NCBI GenBank assembly: GCA_028752905.1
Contig: JAQNBH010000017.1
Span: 32,811,908 to 32,875,907 of the forward strand
Source of the DNA: Cladorhizidae sp. MBARI D1340-BT2
Taxonomy: Eukaryota > Porifera > Demospongiae > Poecilosclerida > Cladorhizidae
Direction: 5' to 3'
DNA length: 64,000 bases
Shown here: positions 11,944 through 23,636 of the stretch, piece after piece
Numbering within the stretch: the first letter of the stretch is position 1
How the letters are laid out: every line of letters begins with the position of its first letter
Notes under the pieces: generated by a model
What the model was told of the DNA's origin: nothing
Seen by the model: only the letters and a program-made list of their open reading frames with translations
The model's database searches: none
Program-made: the position numbers and the translations under genes

Positions 11944-11958
11944 CCACCGCTGCCACCA
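11944..11958 (-). other. Candidate primer-binding site
   Basis: On the minus strand, two bases inside the 5' LTR, the sequence reads TGGTGGCAGCGGTGG. Position and TGG start fit a tRNA primer-binding site; I could not assign the tRNA. Confidence 0.55.
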
Positions 11959-11960
11959 GT

Positions 11961-12315
11961 TGTCGCACTCGGATATCACCCAATGATGTAACGGTTAACT
12001 GGTAAAACTGCCACCAAGTAGACTGACTACCATGTACAGGTCTAATTCAGATGTTGTCTCAAAGACCTTTATGGCCAAAGTTATATAGGTACATAAGATA
12101 GACAGCTGTATGCTCGCAAAGAACTCTCTTGGTAACTCTAACTAGGCTCCTTTTATAGGGACCAGTCAGACTAAACATGAAATGGGTTACAGTAATTAAA
12201 TACCTATTCACAATTTACTAACAACAACGGACTGCATGACAGTAATCAGTGTGTGCAATATGATTACTGTGTAAGGAGATTCAGTTAGAGTCTTGTCCAG
12301 GGACACCCTGTGACA
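11961..12315 (-). repeat. 5' LTR (355 bp)
   Basis: Bounded by tgtcgca and tgtgaca, imperfect inverted ends with TG...CA, and followed by TSD CTACT at 12316-12320. Its mate is the shorter copy at 7147; the two differ by scattered substitutions and small indels, so the insertion is not recent. Confidence 0.92.
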
Positions 12316-14214
12316 CTACTCCACTCTTAAAGCAGAAGCTACCTATATCCATCCCTCTGAAAATTTCTTCCCCCACATTGTATAGCTAAACTATATATAC
12401 ATTAATCCTCCATGACTACTCCTGCCACCTTTCTCAAGGGTGAAGGGTTTCCAGGTAGCCATAGGTGCATGTGGTAGAAGAATAGCTTCCACGATGACCA
12501 ATAAAAGCCTGAAGAGTCATTTCATGCTTGTAGTTTTTATCACTAGCCATTCCAATTTTTTTCTTTGGACTAAAAGTAGTTTCCTCGTTATTTTATAATA
12601 ATGCGGCTATGAACTGAGCATATTGTAGTTTTTAAAAATCTGGTGTTTTCCACATATTAATTTTTTTGTAAAGAAAATAAAAAAATATTGTGATTTGTGT
12701 CCTAGTTTTCAACTCGAAGTGCTTCTGATGGTTTGTATGTATGATTATTTGATGACCTTAATTTCTGACATAATTTGTGTTTTTAACAATATACTTCTTA
12801 ATATTAGTAGAACAATTAGATAAGTAAACCAAAGCTGTATATTACACCAAACTATGTCTACAACATAGAAATCCATGAAAGAGAACACCCTATTTCTACA
12901 GGCAAAGTGATTCGGAGTGGTTCCTATAGGCATAGCCAGAACAGTTTCAAGAAACAGATGATCGTGACAAGAGTTTGTTTAAGACAATTGCTAGCATCAG
13001 CATTTTATAATTTTAAATTGCCAGGATATCCACAAAGCAGATTAGATATTTCCGAAATGTTTTGGTATGTTCTCATAATTTTGGCAGCATTTTTTTTTAC
13101 ATACAAGTGCTTACTTTGGTCTATTAAATAAAGAGTCCATCACGCCTACTATTGGTGTGAAAACAGTTCAATTTGAACTCGAATTTTGTACTATACTAAA
13201 GTGCTAATCTAAAGACATTCTATGGCAACTGCTATGTTAGGCTCCATAAAGCTTTAATTTTTTGTGTTGTTCTTCTCTATCACATCTATATGAGCCCTAG
13301 CCCTAGCTCTAGCCCTAGCCCTATATCCATGCATTCCTTCTCTTTTTTTCTTACCAGCGAGTTCATAATTATGCTTTAGAAGTCTGCAGTGTCATAGTGC
13401 AGTAACAATAGAAAACGAGCTTAAAACACTAGCTTAACTTATAAATCATTGATGTACGGCGCTTATGGGAATTAATTATAATATAGTTTGTTTGTAACAA
13501 AAGACTACAGTTCCAGCAGTGTATGTGGTATACATATATATTCTATCTCTGCAAATCTCACTTCACCTCATCAGCTCAACTACTTCAGCTTTGTCTTCCA
13601 TTATATGATTGTGTTGAGGATTAATACTACTAATAAGAGGTTGAATAGGGAAAAAGAAACATGATGATATCAAGATATTGATTGAATATGCAGCTCACAC
13701 CAAAGCAAGCACTCTGATGTTACTTCTTTCTCCATCTTATCATACAGACATATAGAAAAGAACATGCAGCCATACAGGGTTGTCTCTTCCTTCTCCACCT
13801 CAGATTCTTAACAGGCTCTGGTTGTCTGACTGTCCCTGCAAAGTTACTTTGTCAGTTTTCATACAGTAACTTTCCATGCTGTGAAATTGTAGGGACACTG
13901 CAACTCAAAATATGATCTAGTAACTAAAGAACTCAAACTCAGTAGATTCTCTATGGCACTCATAGTATTGTATAAATAGCTGCAATGAATGTCCTAAGTT
14001 AATAATGTTGGCCCTCTTTTTCAACTAGATATCACATTCACTACAAAGAAATCCTCAATATGTATTACAAACACGAACACTTTTCACTCTAAGAAAGACC
14101 CATTCATATAAATGTGTTCGACTACATTTTACTATGAGCAAGTAAAATCTTATTTAGCATATATATAATTCATATAATATTCTTGTGTTTTTTCTACATC
14201 TTACACTTCTGCAG
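12316..14214. other. Remainder of the spacer between C2 units 2 and 3
   Basis: Continues the unit-2 spacer beyond the insertion and aligns with sister spacers. It contains AATAAA at 12500-12505, the shared ~700-bp segment (about 12733-13470), a short run of CCCTAG-like hexamers at about 13289-13314, and TATAAATA at 13971-13978. No exon recognised. Confidence 0.68.
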
Positions 14215-14499
14215 GAAATGAAATATAAGAGCTTCCTCAAACCTCCAGAGCTTACATTGAACAGAAGAGGGAAAGGTGATGCCTACAGCATATCAGGGGA
14301 AATTGAGGTTGGAGTTGACTACAATGGGAAAGCTCTTATAGTGAGGATCATCAAAGCAAGTGATATTGCAGGAGTATACCATGATGGTGCACACTCAGAT
14401 TCATTTGTGCAACTCTACCTCCTTCCTGACAAGGAATCCAAGAGGAAAACTAAAACGCAAAAGAAGACCTTGAATCCTATCTACAATGAAGCATTCAAA
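14215..14499 (+). CDS. C2-array unit 3, exon A
   Basis: 285 bp, phase 0-0, acceptor cttctgcag and donor gtatgt. It has HSDSF in loop 1 and KALIVRI in place of KALVVRI. The frame is open further upstream through the intron, but the conserved acceptor marks the true 5' edge. An ATG is at 14218. Confidence 0.85.
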
Positions 14500-14922
14500 G
14501 TATGTACACATGGCAATGGCTATACTCATGTACCTGTGAAGGGTATCAATAGATCTAATTTCAAAATTGGAAATAATGTATGTTATATTTTCAGATCTCC
14601 ATAGTTTTCGTACACATCTTAATTATATTATTCCTGTACCTGTGTGCTTTCTATTAGCACTAAAATTGTGGCTTATAGGTATGGTCATACTAAAGTTATT
14701 TGCACCCAAATTTGGCTACCTAAATCTCTTAGTTTGTGAAACCACCAGATGTTATTCTCATGGGGTTAATATCAGCAGCTAATACTTGCAGTGCATGTTT
14801 AGAAGTGCTATAAGCTCACATCAAATATGATTTTTAGCATGTCATTCTACATATATAGTATTAGTATAAAGTACTCGTCTTATGTCTTTTTTTAATTTTA
14901 ACAATTGCATATTTATTTTTAG

Positions 14923-15501
14923 TTTCCTATATCTATGGAGGATCTGATGGATACAACTCTTTGGCTTACTGTGTGGAGTCATTCAATGGCACGGCAAAAC
15001 AAGTTCCTCGGAGAAATATGCATCCCTTTCGATCGAGAAACATACACATTTTCTGATGATCCAGATTATCAAAGTCCACCTATTACATACGACCTTCAGG
15101 ACTACTCCAATCAGAAAACAATCCTCAAGCCTTCTCTAACAAGAAAGAACACCACGGTGTATCGAATAGATACAAAGATTATCAAAGATCCTGAAGTTCT
15201 TAATTCTGCTCCTCATGTGCTAGTGAGTGAAGAAATGATTGCTGATGCAGGAGTGAGCAATGCAGAGTCTACATTGAGTGAATCCATGGAAGACGCTCCC
15301 AGAGATGAGAAGCTTTGCACTTCCAAAAAGTTCGCAAGCACGCCTGAGACACTGACACCACTTTCCCAGGATTCAACTCAGCCTTCTTCTGAGGTTCTTG
15401 CAAAACCAGAGTCCGAAACAAAACCAATGAAATCTAGTCAAAATGGAGAACAGCAAGAGAGAGAAACAGAAAAGGATTTGCAACAACTTTCAAAGGGGAA
15501 G
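14923..15501 (+). CDS. C2-array unit 3, exon B
   Basis: 579 bp, acceptor ttttag and donor gtaaaa, phase 0-0. The C2 half is identical in its motifs to units 1 and 2. The tail differs (KKFASTPETLTPLSQ and QNGEQQERE), showing that the disordered tail drifts faster than the C2 fold. Confidence 0.83.
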
Positions 15502-17699
15502 GTAAAATGTGGCATTAATGATGTATGAATCTGTATGTGTAATGAGATAGAAAATTAATGGGTCTCCTAAACATATTCATTGGTATGCTCTACTGCTCTT
15601 GGTCATATTACTCTAACTGCGAGCCCATCACAAATACCCTCTCTCCATTATCTACTCATCTTATGTATCACTCAAAAAAGTAAAGCATTTATTTTCATTG
15701 TGTGCACACCAATTTACTTAGCAAACATAATCATGTCATGCTAATGGTATTCATATTCAACCCAACACACTTATGAACATAGTTCATCACTTGCCAATTA
15801 GTGCCGACAACATAGATTCTGAAGATTTCATGTGTCAAATGCTACTCCACTCTTAAAGCAGCAGCTACCCAGCTATATGCATCCCTCTGAAAATGTCTTC
15901 CCCCACATTGTATATTACTACATACACTAATCCTCCCCATGACTACTGCTGCCACCTTTCTCAAGGGTGAAGGAATTCCAGATGTGCATGTGCAGCCTTT
16001 ATTAGAAGAAGAGCTACCCACAATCACCAATGAAAGCCTGAAGAGTCAGTTCATGCTCGTAGTTTTTATCACTAGCCATTCCAATTTTTTTCTTTGGACT
16101 AAAAGTAGTTTCCTCGTTATTTTATAATAATGCAGCTATTAACTGAGAGTATTGTAGTGTTAAAAAATCTGGTGTTTTCCATATATTCTTTTTTTTTATA
16201 AAGAAAATATAATAATATTGTGAACCGTGTCCTAGTTTTCACCTCTAAGTGCTTCTGATGGTTTGTATGTTAATGATTATTATTTTGATGACCTTAATTT
16301 CTGACATAATTTGTGTTTTTAACAATATACTTCTTAATATTAGTAGGACAATTACTTCAATTTAGATAAGTAAACCAAAGCTATCTATTACACCAAACCA
16401 TGTCTACAACATAGAAATCCATGGAAGAGAACACCCTATTTCTACAGGCAAAGTGATTCGGAGTGGTTCCTATAGGCATAGCCAGAACAGTTTTTTTTTT
16501 TTTAACAGATGATCGTGACAAGAGTTTGTTTAAGAAGACAATTGCTAGAATCAGAATTTTTTAATTTTAAATTGCCAAGATATCCACAAAGCAGATTAGA
16601 TATTTCCTAAATGCTTTGGTATGTGCTCATAATTTGGGCAGGAAATTTCACATATAAGTGCTTACTTTGGTATATTAAAAAAGGAGTCCGTCACGCTGTG
16701 TAAACAGTTCAATTTGAACTCGAATTTTGCAATACTATACCAAAGGTGCTAATTTAAAAACATTCTATGGCAACTGTTATGTCAGGCTCCATAAAGCTTT
16801 AATTTTTTGTGTTGTTCTTCTCTATCACATGTATGAATGTCATCTATGCATTCATTCTCTATTTTTCTTACAATAGAACACTAGCTAAACTTATAAATCA
16901 TCATTGTATGGCGCTTATGGGAATATAGTTTGTTTGTAACAAAAGACTACAGTTTCAGCAGTGTATGTGGTATACATATATATTCTATCTCTGCAAATCT
17001 CACTTCACCTCATCAGCTCAACTACTTCAGCTTGTCTTCCATGTATGACTGTATTGAGGAATATGTTCATTAAGAAATATAAATACTATAGAAAAAGGTT
17101 AAAGAATAGGGAAAAAGTATCATGATGATATCAAGACATTGATTGAATATGCAGCTCACACCAAAGCAAGCACTCTGATGTCACTTCTTTCTCCATATTA
17201 TCATACAGACATATAGAAAGGAACATGCAGCCATACAGGGTTGTCTCTTCCTTCTCCACCTCAGCACAACAGACACCTGGTTGTCTGACTGTCACTGCAA
17301 AGTTACTTTGTTACTCTTTAGCTGTTTTCGTACAGTAACTTTCCATGCTGTGAAATTGTATGTACACTGCAACTCAAAATATGATCTAGTAACTCTTGAA
17401 GTACTAAAAGAACTCAAACTCAGTAGATTCTCTATGGCACTCGTATTGTATAAATAGCTGCAATGAATGTCCTAATGGTGTATGTTCATGATGTTGGCCC
17501 TCTTCTTCAACTAGTTATCACATTTACTACAAAGAGATCTTCAATATGTATGACAAACACGAACACTTTTCACTCTAAGAAAGACCCATTCATATAAATG
17601 TATTCGACTACATTTTACTATGAGCAAGGAAAGACTTATTAAGCATCTATATAATTCATATAATATTCTTCTTTTTTTCTATATCCTATACTATTTTAG
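15502..17699. other. Spacer between C2 units 3 and 4
   Basis: A 2.2-kb spacer without insertions and therefore the reference for the array's basic unit (about 3.5 kb repeat period). At 15841 it holds the empty form of the site used by the gypsy element. The AATAAA of sister units is AATGAA here (about 16029). A TATAAATA lies at 17449-17456, 254 bp before the unit 4 ATG. Confidence 0.7.
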
Positions 17700-17984
17700 G
17701 AAATGAAATATAAGAGCTTCCACAAACCTCCAGAGCTTACATTGAACAGAAGAGGAAAAGGTGATGCCTACAGCATATCAGGGGAAATTGAGGTTGGAGT
17801 TGACTACAATGGGAAAGCTCTTGTAGTGAGGATCATCAAAGCAAGTGATATTGCAGGAGTATACCATGATGGTGCACACTCAGATTCATTTGTGCAACTC
17901 TACCTCCTTCCTGACAAGGAATCCAAGAGGAAAACTAAAACGCAAAAGAAGACCTTGAATCCTATCTACAATGAAGCATTCAAA
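17700..17984 (+). CDS. C2-array unit 4, exon A
   Basis: 285 bp, phase 0-0, acceptor ctattttag and donor gtatgt; its protein is nearly the same as unit 2 (KTQKK instead of KMQKK). An ATG is at 17703. C2 strands 1-5 and the HSDSFVQLYLLPDKES signature are intact. Confidence 0.85.
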
Positions 17985-18407
17985 GTATGTACACATGGCA
18001 ATGGCTATACTCATGTACCTGTGAAGGGTATCAATAGATCTAATTTCAAAATTGGAAATAATGTGTGTTATATTTTCAGATCTCCATAGTTTTCGTACAC
18101 ATCTTAATTATATTATTGCTGTACCTGTGTGCTTTCTATTAGCAGTAAAATTGTGGCTTATAGGAATGCTCATACTAAGGTTAATTGCACCCAAATTTGG
18201 CTACCTAAATCTCTTAGTTTGTGAAACCACGAGATGTTCTTCTCATGGGGTTAATATCAACAGCTAATACTTGTAGTGATGTTTAGAAGTGCTATAAGCT
18301 CACAACTAAACCACTCAAATAATGTATGATTTTTAGCATGTCATTCTACATAGTATTAGTATAAAGAAGTCTTTTCTATTTTTTAACAATTGCATATTTA
18401 TTTTTAG

Positions 18408-18983
18408 TTTCCTATATCTATGGAGGATCTGATGGATACAACTCTTTGGCTTACTGTGTGGAGTCATTCAATGGCACGGCAAAACAAGTTCCTCGGAGAA
18501 ATATGCATCCCTTTCGATCGAGAAACATACACATTTTCTGATGATTCAGATTATCAAAGTCCACCTATTACATACGACCTTCAGGACTACTCCAATCAGA
18601 AAACAATCCTCAAGCCTTCTCTAACAAGAAAGAACACCACGGTGTATCGAATAGATACAAAGATTATCAAAGATCCTGAAGTTCTTAATTCTGCTCCTCA
18701 TGTGCTAGTGAGTGAAGAAATGATTGCTGATGTAGGAGTGAGCAATGCAGAGTCTACATTGAGTGAATCCATGGAAGGCGCTCCCAGAGATGAGAAGCTT
18801 TGCACTTCCAAAAAGGACGCAAGCATGCCTGAGACACTGACATCACTTTCCCAGGATTCAACTTGCCAGCCTTCTTCTGAGGTTGTTGCAAAATCAGAGA
18901 TGAAAGCAATGAAATCTAGTCAAGGTGGAGAAGAGGAAGAGAGAGAAGCAGAAAAGGATTTGCAGCAACTTACAGAGAAGAAG
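18408..18983 (+). CDS. C2-array unit 4, exon B
   Basis: 576 bp, phase 0-0. The C2 half is conserved; the tail has diverged (VVAKSEMKAMKSSQGGEEE) and ends TEKK at donor gtaaaa. Unlike units 1-3, read-through past the donor gives a different short tail, so the read-through stop is not conserved here. Confidence 0.82.
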
Positions 18984-21900
18984 GTAAAATATGGCATTAG
19001 TGTGTATGGATTTTAAAAAAAGAAAATTGTCATTACTATTAGTGGTTGCTCAAATGCTCTTGGTCATATTACTCTAACTGCGAATATAAGCCCTTCACAA
19101 ATACTTTCTCTCCGTTATCTAGCTCAGCTTAGGTATCACTCATAAAAGTGGAGCATTTATTTTCATGTGTGCACACCAATTTACTTTTCAAACATAATTG
19201 TGTCATGTTATTGGTATTCATATTAAACCCAATGCACTTCACATTATGAACATAGTTCATCACTTGCCAATTAGTGCCTACAATATAGATTCTGAAGATT
19301 TCAAGAATCAAATGTTACTCCACTCATCTTAAAGTCTTAAAGTAGCAGCTACCTATATGCGCACCCCCCTGAAAATTTCTTCCCCCCCCCCCCCCCCCCA
19401 CACACACATTCTACACACTATAAAGTTATTGTAGCTAAACTCCAATCCTCCATAACCACTGCCACCTTTCTCAAGGGTGAAGGGATTCCAGGTAGCATGT
19501 GCAGCCTTTATTAAAAGAAGAGCTTCCACAAATGCCAATAAAAGCCTGAAGAGTCGGTTCATGCTTGTAGTTTTTATCACTAGCCACTCCAATTTTTGGG
19601 GGGTCTAAAAGTATAGTTTCCTTGTTATCCTATAATGATGCAGCTATGCAGCTATGAACTGAGTGTATTCAAGTTTAGTTTTTTCCGTATATTCTTCATT
19701 TTTTATGAAGATTTTTTTTTAAATTGTTGTGAATAATGCCAAGTTTGCATCTCTAAGTCTTATCATGGTTAGTATGCTAATGATTGATGACTTAATTTCT
19801 GATATAATTTGTTATTATACTCCTTAATATTAGTATAACAATTTCTTGAATTGAGATAAGTGAAGCAAAGCTATATATTACACCAACTATGTCTACAACA
19901 TAGAAATCCATGGAAGAGAATACCCTATTTCTACATACAATGTGATTCCGAGTGGTTCCTATAGGCATAGCCAGAACAGCTTCCTGAAACAAAAGATTGT
20001 GACAAGAGTTTGTTTAAGAAGCAATTGCTAGCATCAGCCTTTTTAAAGTTTAAATTGCTATGATATCCACAAGCAGACATCAATATTTCTGAAATTTTTG
20101 CAGCCATTTATCATTCTACTAGGTATGTGCACATTATTTTGGGGGGGAAATCTATTAAAAAGGAGTCCATCGTGCCTACTATTGGTGTGAAAACCGTCAA
20201 TTTTGTATTTTGCACTCTATACATTAGAACTTTGCTAAAAGGTGCTTATCTAAATACAACCTCCTATGGCAGGCTACATAAAGCTTTAATTTTCTTTGTG
20301 TTGTTCCATCACATCTATGAATACTTCTATATCTGTACACTCCTTCTCTTTTTTTTCCTTACTAGAAAGTTGATAACTCTGCTCTATAAGTCTGTGGTGT
20401 CCTAGTGCAGTAACAATAGAACACTAGCTTGACTTATAAGTATTGACGTATGGCACCTACAAATGTTGCATTGCATGTAGACAAGAGTGTTTATGATATT
20501 GAATTTGGCTGATTTTTGGCTGTTTTGCCAGATAGAGAAACGGATTAGTGCTGAATCAAGAAATTGATTAATCCTCACAATACATTGGACAGTCAGGAAT
20601 ATTTTGGTAGTTACGTTATGATGAACAGACATTGTATGCAAGTTATGTATAGGAGAAAATGAGATTAATATATAGCAGGATATATGATCCTGAAGAATAA
20701 TTGTGTGGTTTTTAACAGGGGGGGGGGGGGGGGGGGAGTGGCTGCCAGTTTACTACCTTCGTGAATAATTCAAGGAACGCTTGCAGTGCTGAAATCACCA
20801 TTTATGATATATATACTCAGAAGCTGCCAAAGGGAGTTTTAGCCGAGATATAATCTTCTTCTTTGTCCACCTTTTTTAATTTAAAATAGGGGTCAAACCA
20901 ATCCATGGAGTCCTACTGCACTTCTCAATTACATAATAATGTCTTTAATCTTACTGTATTTTAGCTGTTAATTTCTCTTTCTGCTACTCTCTGTCTTTTC
21001 CTCCCCTAGCATGTCATAGGTCATAGAACATTATTTGGTAAAAACATTGAACTTGCGGCATAACTTAGAGTATAAGCTCCTCCCACCAAACCGCCCCAAT
21101 TTAGCCATCACCTCAAAAATTAATCGGAATATTAGTCCCATACTAAGCTGATCCCAACTCAATGTGATTAGCATTGTCAACCCAATCTTCTTTGCTCCAG
21201 TGTCATACTAACACTTTGCTTATTCCATACTCCTTTTCAGCGTGCTTCTATTCCCAAATATTACATACTCCTTTTCAGCGTGCTTCTATTCCCAAATATT
21301 CCGTACTCCTTTTCAGCGTGCTTCTATTCCCAAATATTCCATACTCCTTTTCAGCGTGCTTCTATTCCCAAATATTCCATACTCCTTTTCAGCGTGCTTC
21401 TATTCCCAAATATTCCATACTCCTTTTCAGCGTGCTTATATTCCCAAATATTCCATACTCCTTTTCGGTGTGCTTGCGTGCTTCTGTTCCCAAATATTCC
21501 ATACTCCTTTTCAGCGTGCTTCTATTCCCAAATATTCCATACTCCTTTTCAGCATGCTTCTATTCCCAAATATTCCATACTCATTTTCAGCGTGCTTCTA
21601 TTCCAAAATATTCCATACTCCTTTTCGGTGTGCTTCTGTTCCCAAAGTTTTCTGAATATTCAATAGTCTTGAGCTCATGTTTAGTGCACATTTCTCAGAC
21701 CAAACACTTGCAGCCCCACCCTGCGATTCATTTTCTCCAAATCAATGTATTCCATATAAATCACACCACAAAAATAGGTAGGAGGATTTGAGCTTCTACT
21801 GTGACATACTCTGATTAAAAAAGTATATAAAAATAAATATATAAACCGCTTTGCTGAGCTCCCTGGACAATTCGTCTAGAATTCATCTTTCAATATAGAA

Positions 21901-22221
21901 AAACATAAAATGTCGATATATTCTCTGCATAAGGTTAATTTATCTGACTCTTTTCAAAGCTAGAACCTTGATTTTACACCTTACCAACATTTTCAATGCT
22001 GTTAAGTTGTAGGTACATACTGAATCACAAGAAAATGGCACAAGAAACTACAAAGAACCGAATGTTAGTCATTGAGCAGGCCTGTGTGGTGACTCTTTGC
22101 CATTTTGCTAGTGGAGTATGTTCACATAAGGCATTTAAATGGTTGCATCTGCTCTGCATGTTGCTAACAAAGTATGAGTGCTCAACAAACTCTCAATTGA
22201 CACTATAATCTTCTCAATAAT
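18984..22221. other. Spacer between C2 units 4 and 5, left part
   Basis: More diverged than the other spacers, but the shared segment (about 19770-20455) and AATAAA (19537-19542) are still visible. It has homopolymer runs: a C-tract at about 19383-19398 and a G-tract at about 20719-20736. A 38-bp minisatellite is listed separately. No exon recognised. Confidence 0.65.
21229..21658. repeat. 38-bp minisatellite, about 11 copies
   Basis: Unit ttcagcgtgcttctattccc followed by aaatattccatactcctt. A 38-bp period shifts frame each copy, so three offset open frames arise; none is a gene. Confidence 0.93.
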
Positions 22222-22833
22222 TGTAACCGAAACTTCTTTCTGGCCAAGACGCGCTTTGCTCTTGCCAGATCCAAGTTCCCGGTCCGACGCCTGAACCTCT
22301 TCTAACCTCCCTGGCTAGAACCTCTCTTCAGACCTAACAACAAACACAGCACCCTTTGCCGTGTCGCTGATTAGCAAGAGTCTAGTGCTAATATATCCCA
22401 AGGATAACGAATCATTCAAGTGCTCTTACTCAATAACAATTCATACTCAATAAAGACAACTCTCACTTTTTAACGCCGTCTCTCTATAGTATACAAAGTT
22501 CAGTCCTTTTATAATTACGGCTACTTGTTCAGTTTGACGTCACTTGTCTCCAAGGTGACTTCGTGGCAACCTATCAAGAGCTTGCTCCCGAATCCTCGCA
22601 AGAGTTTCGTCATCTGTGTTCTCCTCCCGAGGTCGAACTCGCGATCGTTGATATCTTCCCACGTTCTCTGCATTGGTGTGGTTTGCCACGTTCTCTGCAT
22701 CCGTGAGGTTTGCCACGTTCTCTGCATCCGTGTGGTTTGCCACGTTCTCTGCATTGGTGTGGTTTGCCACGTTCTCCCCATTCATTGTGGTTTGCAGGAG
22801 CCAGGAAACTACCTGTCAGAGATTTCACTGACA
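22222..22833 (-). mobile_element. Solo LTR (612 bp) with 5-bp TSD ATAAT
   Basis: Plus-strand ends are TGTAAC...CTGACA, flanked by ATAAT at 22217-22221 and 22834-22838. On the minus strand it reads TGTCAG...GTTACA with a TATAAAAG box near 22510, which suggests minus orientation. No internal retroelement genes are present, so it is the product of LTR-LTR recombination. An internal array of 27-bp units (cacgttctctgcat...) at about 22655-22785 gives a repetitive spurious ORF. Confidence 0.8.
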
Positions 22834-22838
22834 ATAAT

Positions 22839-23106
22839 CAACTCTGAAGTAAAACTCAAGTTGATTACTGAGGTCATAGTAATAAAGTATGAGTTGTCCA
22901 ACTTCTCCAATCCCAACTCAAATATTCTAACACTTCCATAGAGTGTATTTCAATAGACAAGCACATTTTAATAGTGTAATTAAAGAAACATGTGCTTGAT
23001 TAAATTCCATCAGCCGTGTACAATTAGTCTGGAAAAATTTTACCGTATGTTTGTGTATGTTTGTTAAGAATACCATCCTCTCTTCCCCTTACATTATTCA
23101 TTGCAG
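22839..23106. other. Intron DNA just upstream of C2 unit 5
   Basis: AT-rich sequence ending in a polypyrimidine tract and acceptor ttcattgcag. No TATAAATA like those of units 2-4. Confidence 0.6.
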
Positions 23107-23391
23107 GAAATTAAATATAAGACTGCACCGAAACCTCCGCACCTTACATTGAACAGAAGAGGAAAAGGTGATGGCTACATCATATCAGGGGAAATTGAGG
23201 TTGGAGTTGACTACAATGGGAAAGCTCTTGTAGTGAGGATTGTAACAGCAAGTGATATTGCAGGAGTAAATCAGAAAGGTACACAGTCAGATCCTTTTGT
23301 GAAACTGTACCTCCTTCCCGACAAAGAATCCAAGAAGAAAACAAAGACCATTAAGAAGACCCTGAATCCTATCTACAATGAAACATTCAAA
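23107..23391 (+). CDS. C2-array unit 5, exon A (most diverged)
   Basis: 285 bp, phase 0-0. It starts Glu-Ile-Lys-Tyr-Lys, with ATT where units 2-4 have ATG, so it must be spliced to an upstream exon. Loop 1 reads QSDPFVKLYLLPDKES, closest to typical C2 domains. It differs from units 1-4 at many positions (TAPKPPHLTL, VTASDIAG), so it is the outgroup of the array. Confidence 0.86.
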
Positions 23392-23636
23392 GTATGTACA
23401 CTTATTTCTGTGCCGTAGTCAATGTATCTCCCGCATATATATATATATATATACTGAGTTTCCCCATTTTTAAAGTAGGCATCCTCAATGGCTACCATAT
23501 CACTCACTTTCTTGACTGTGATTTATAAATTTAAATGAGCCACTATATAGCAGGAAGATATTACAGTTTTAGCAATAATAAACTTATATTTTCGTTGAAT
23601 TTAGTGGAATTTATTTCAATTGCACTATTATTTTAG

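Larger units (their letters stand above)
7147..12315 (-). mobile_element. Decayed Ty3/gypsy element with integrase before reverse transcriptase (Gmr1-like order)
   Basis: An LTR retrotransposon on the minus strand: 5' LTR 11961-12315, leader repeats, gag, CCHC zinc knuckle, aspartic protease, integrase, then reverse transcriptase, then a truncated 3' LTR. Protein similarity is clearly Ty3/gypsy, yet the pol order is PR-INT-RT, as known for Gmr1-type elements and unlike the usual PR-RT-RH-INT. A 5-bp TSD flanks it. Frameshifts and stops interrupt every region, and RNase H is cut off after its first residues, so the copy is inactive. It lies inside C2-array spacer, antisense to the C2 exons. 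Confidence 0.88.

Noticed and set aside
14185..14214. Upstream extension of C2 unit 3 exon A (MFFLHLTLLQ)
   Set aside because: It is the polypyrimidine tract and acceptor read as protein; other units have the acceptor at the same position but different bases.
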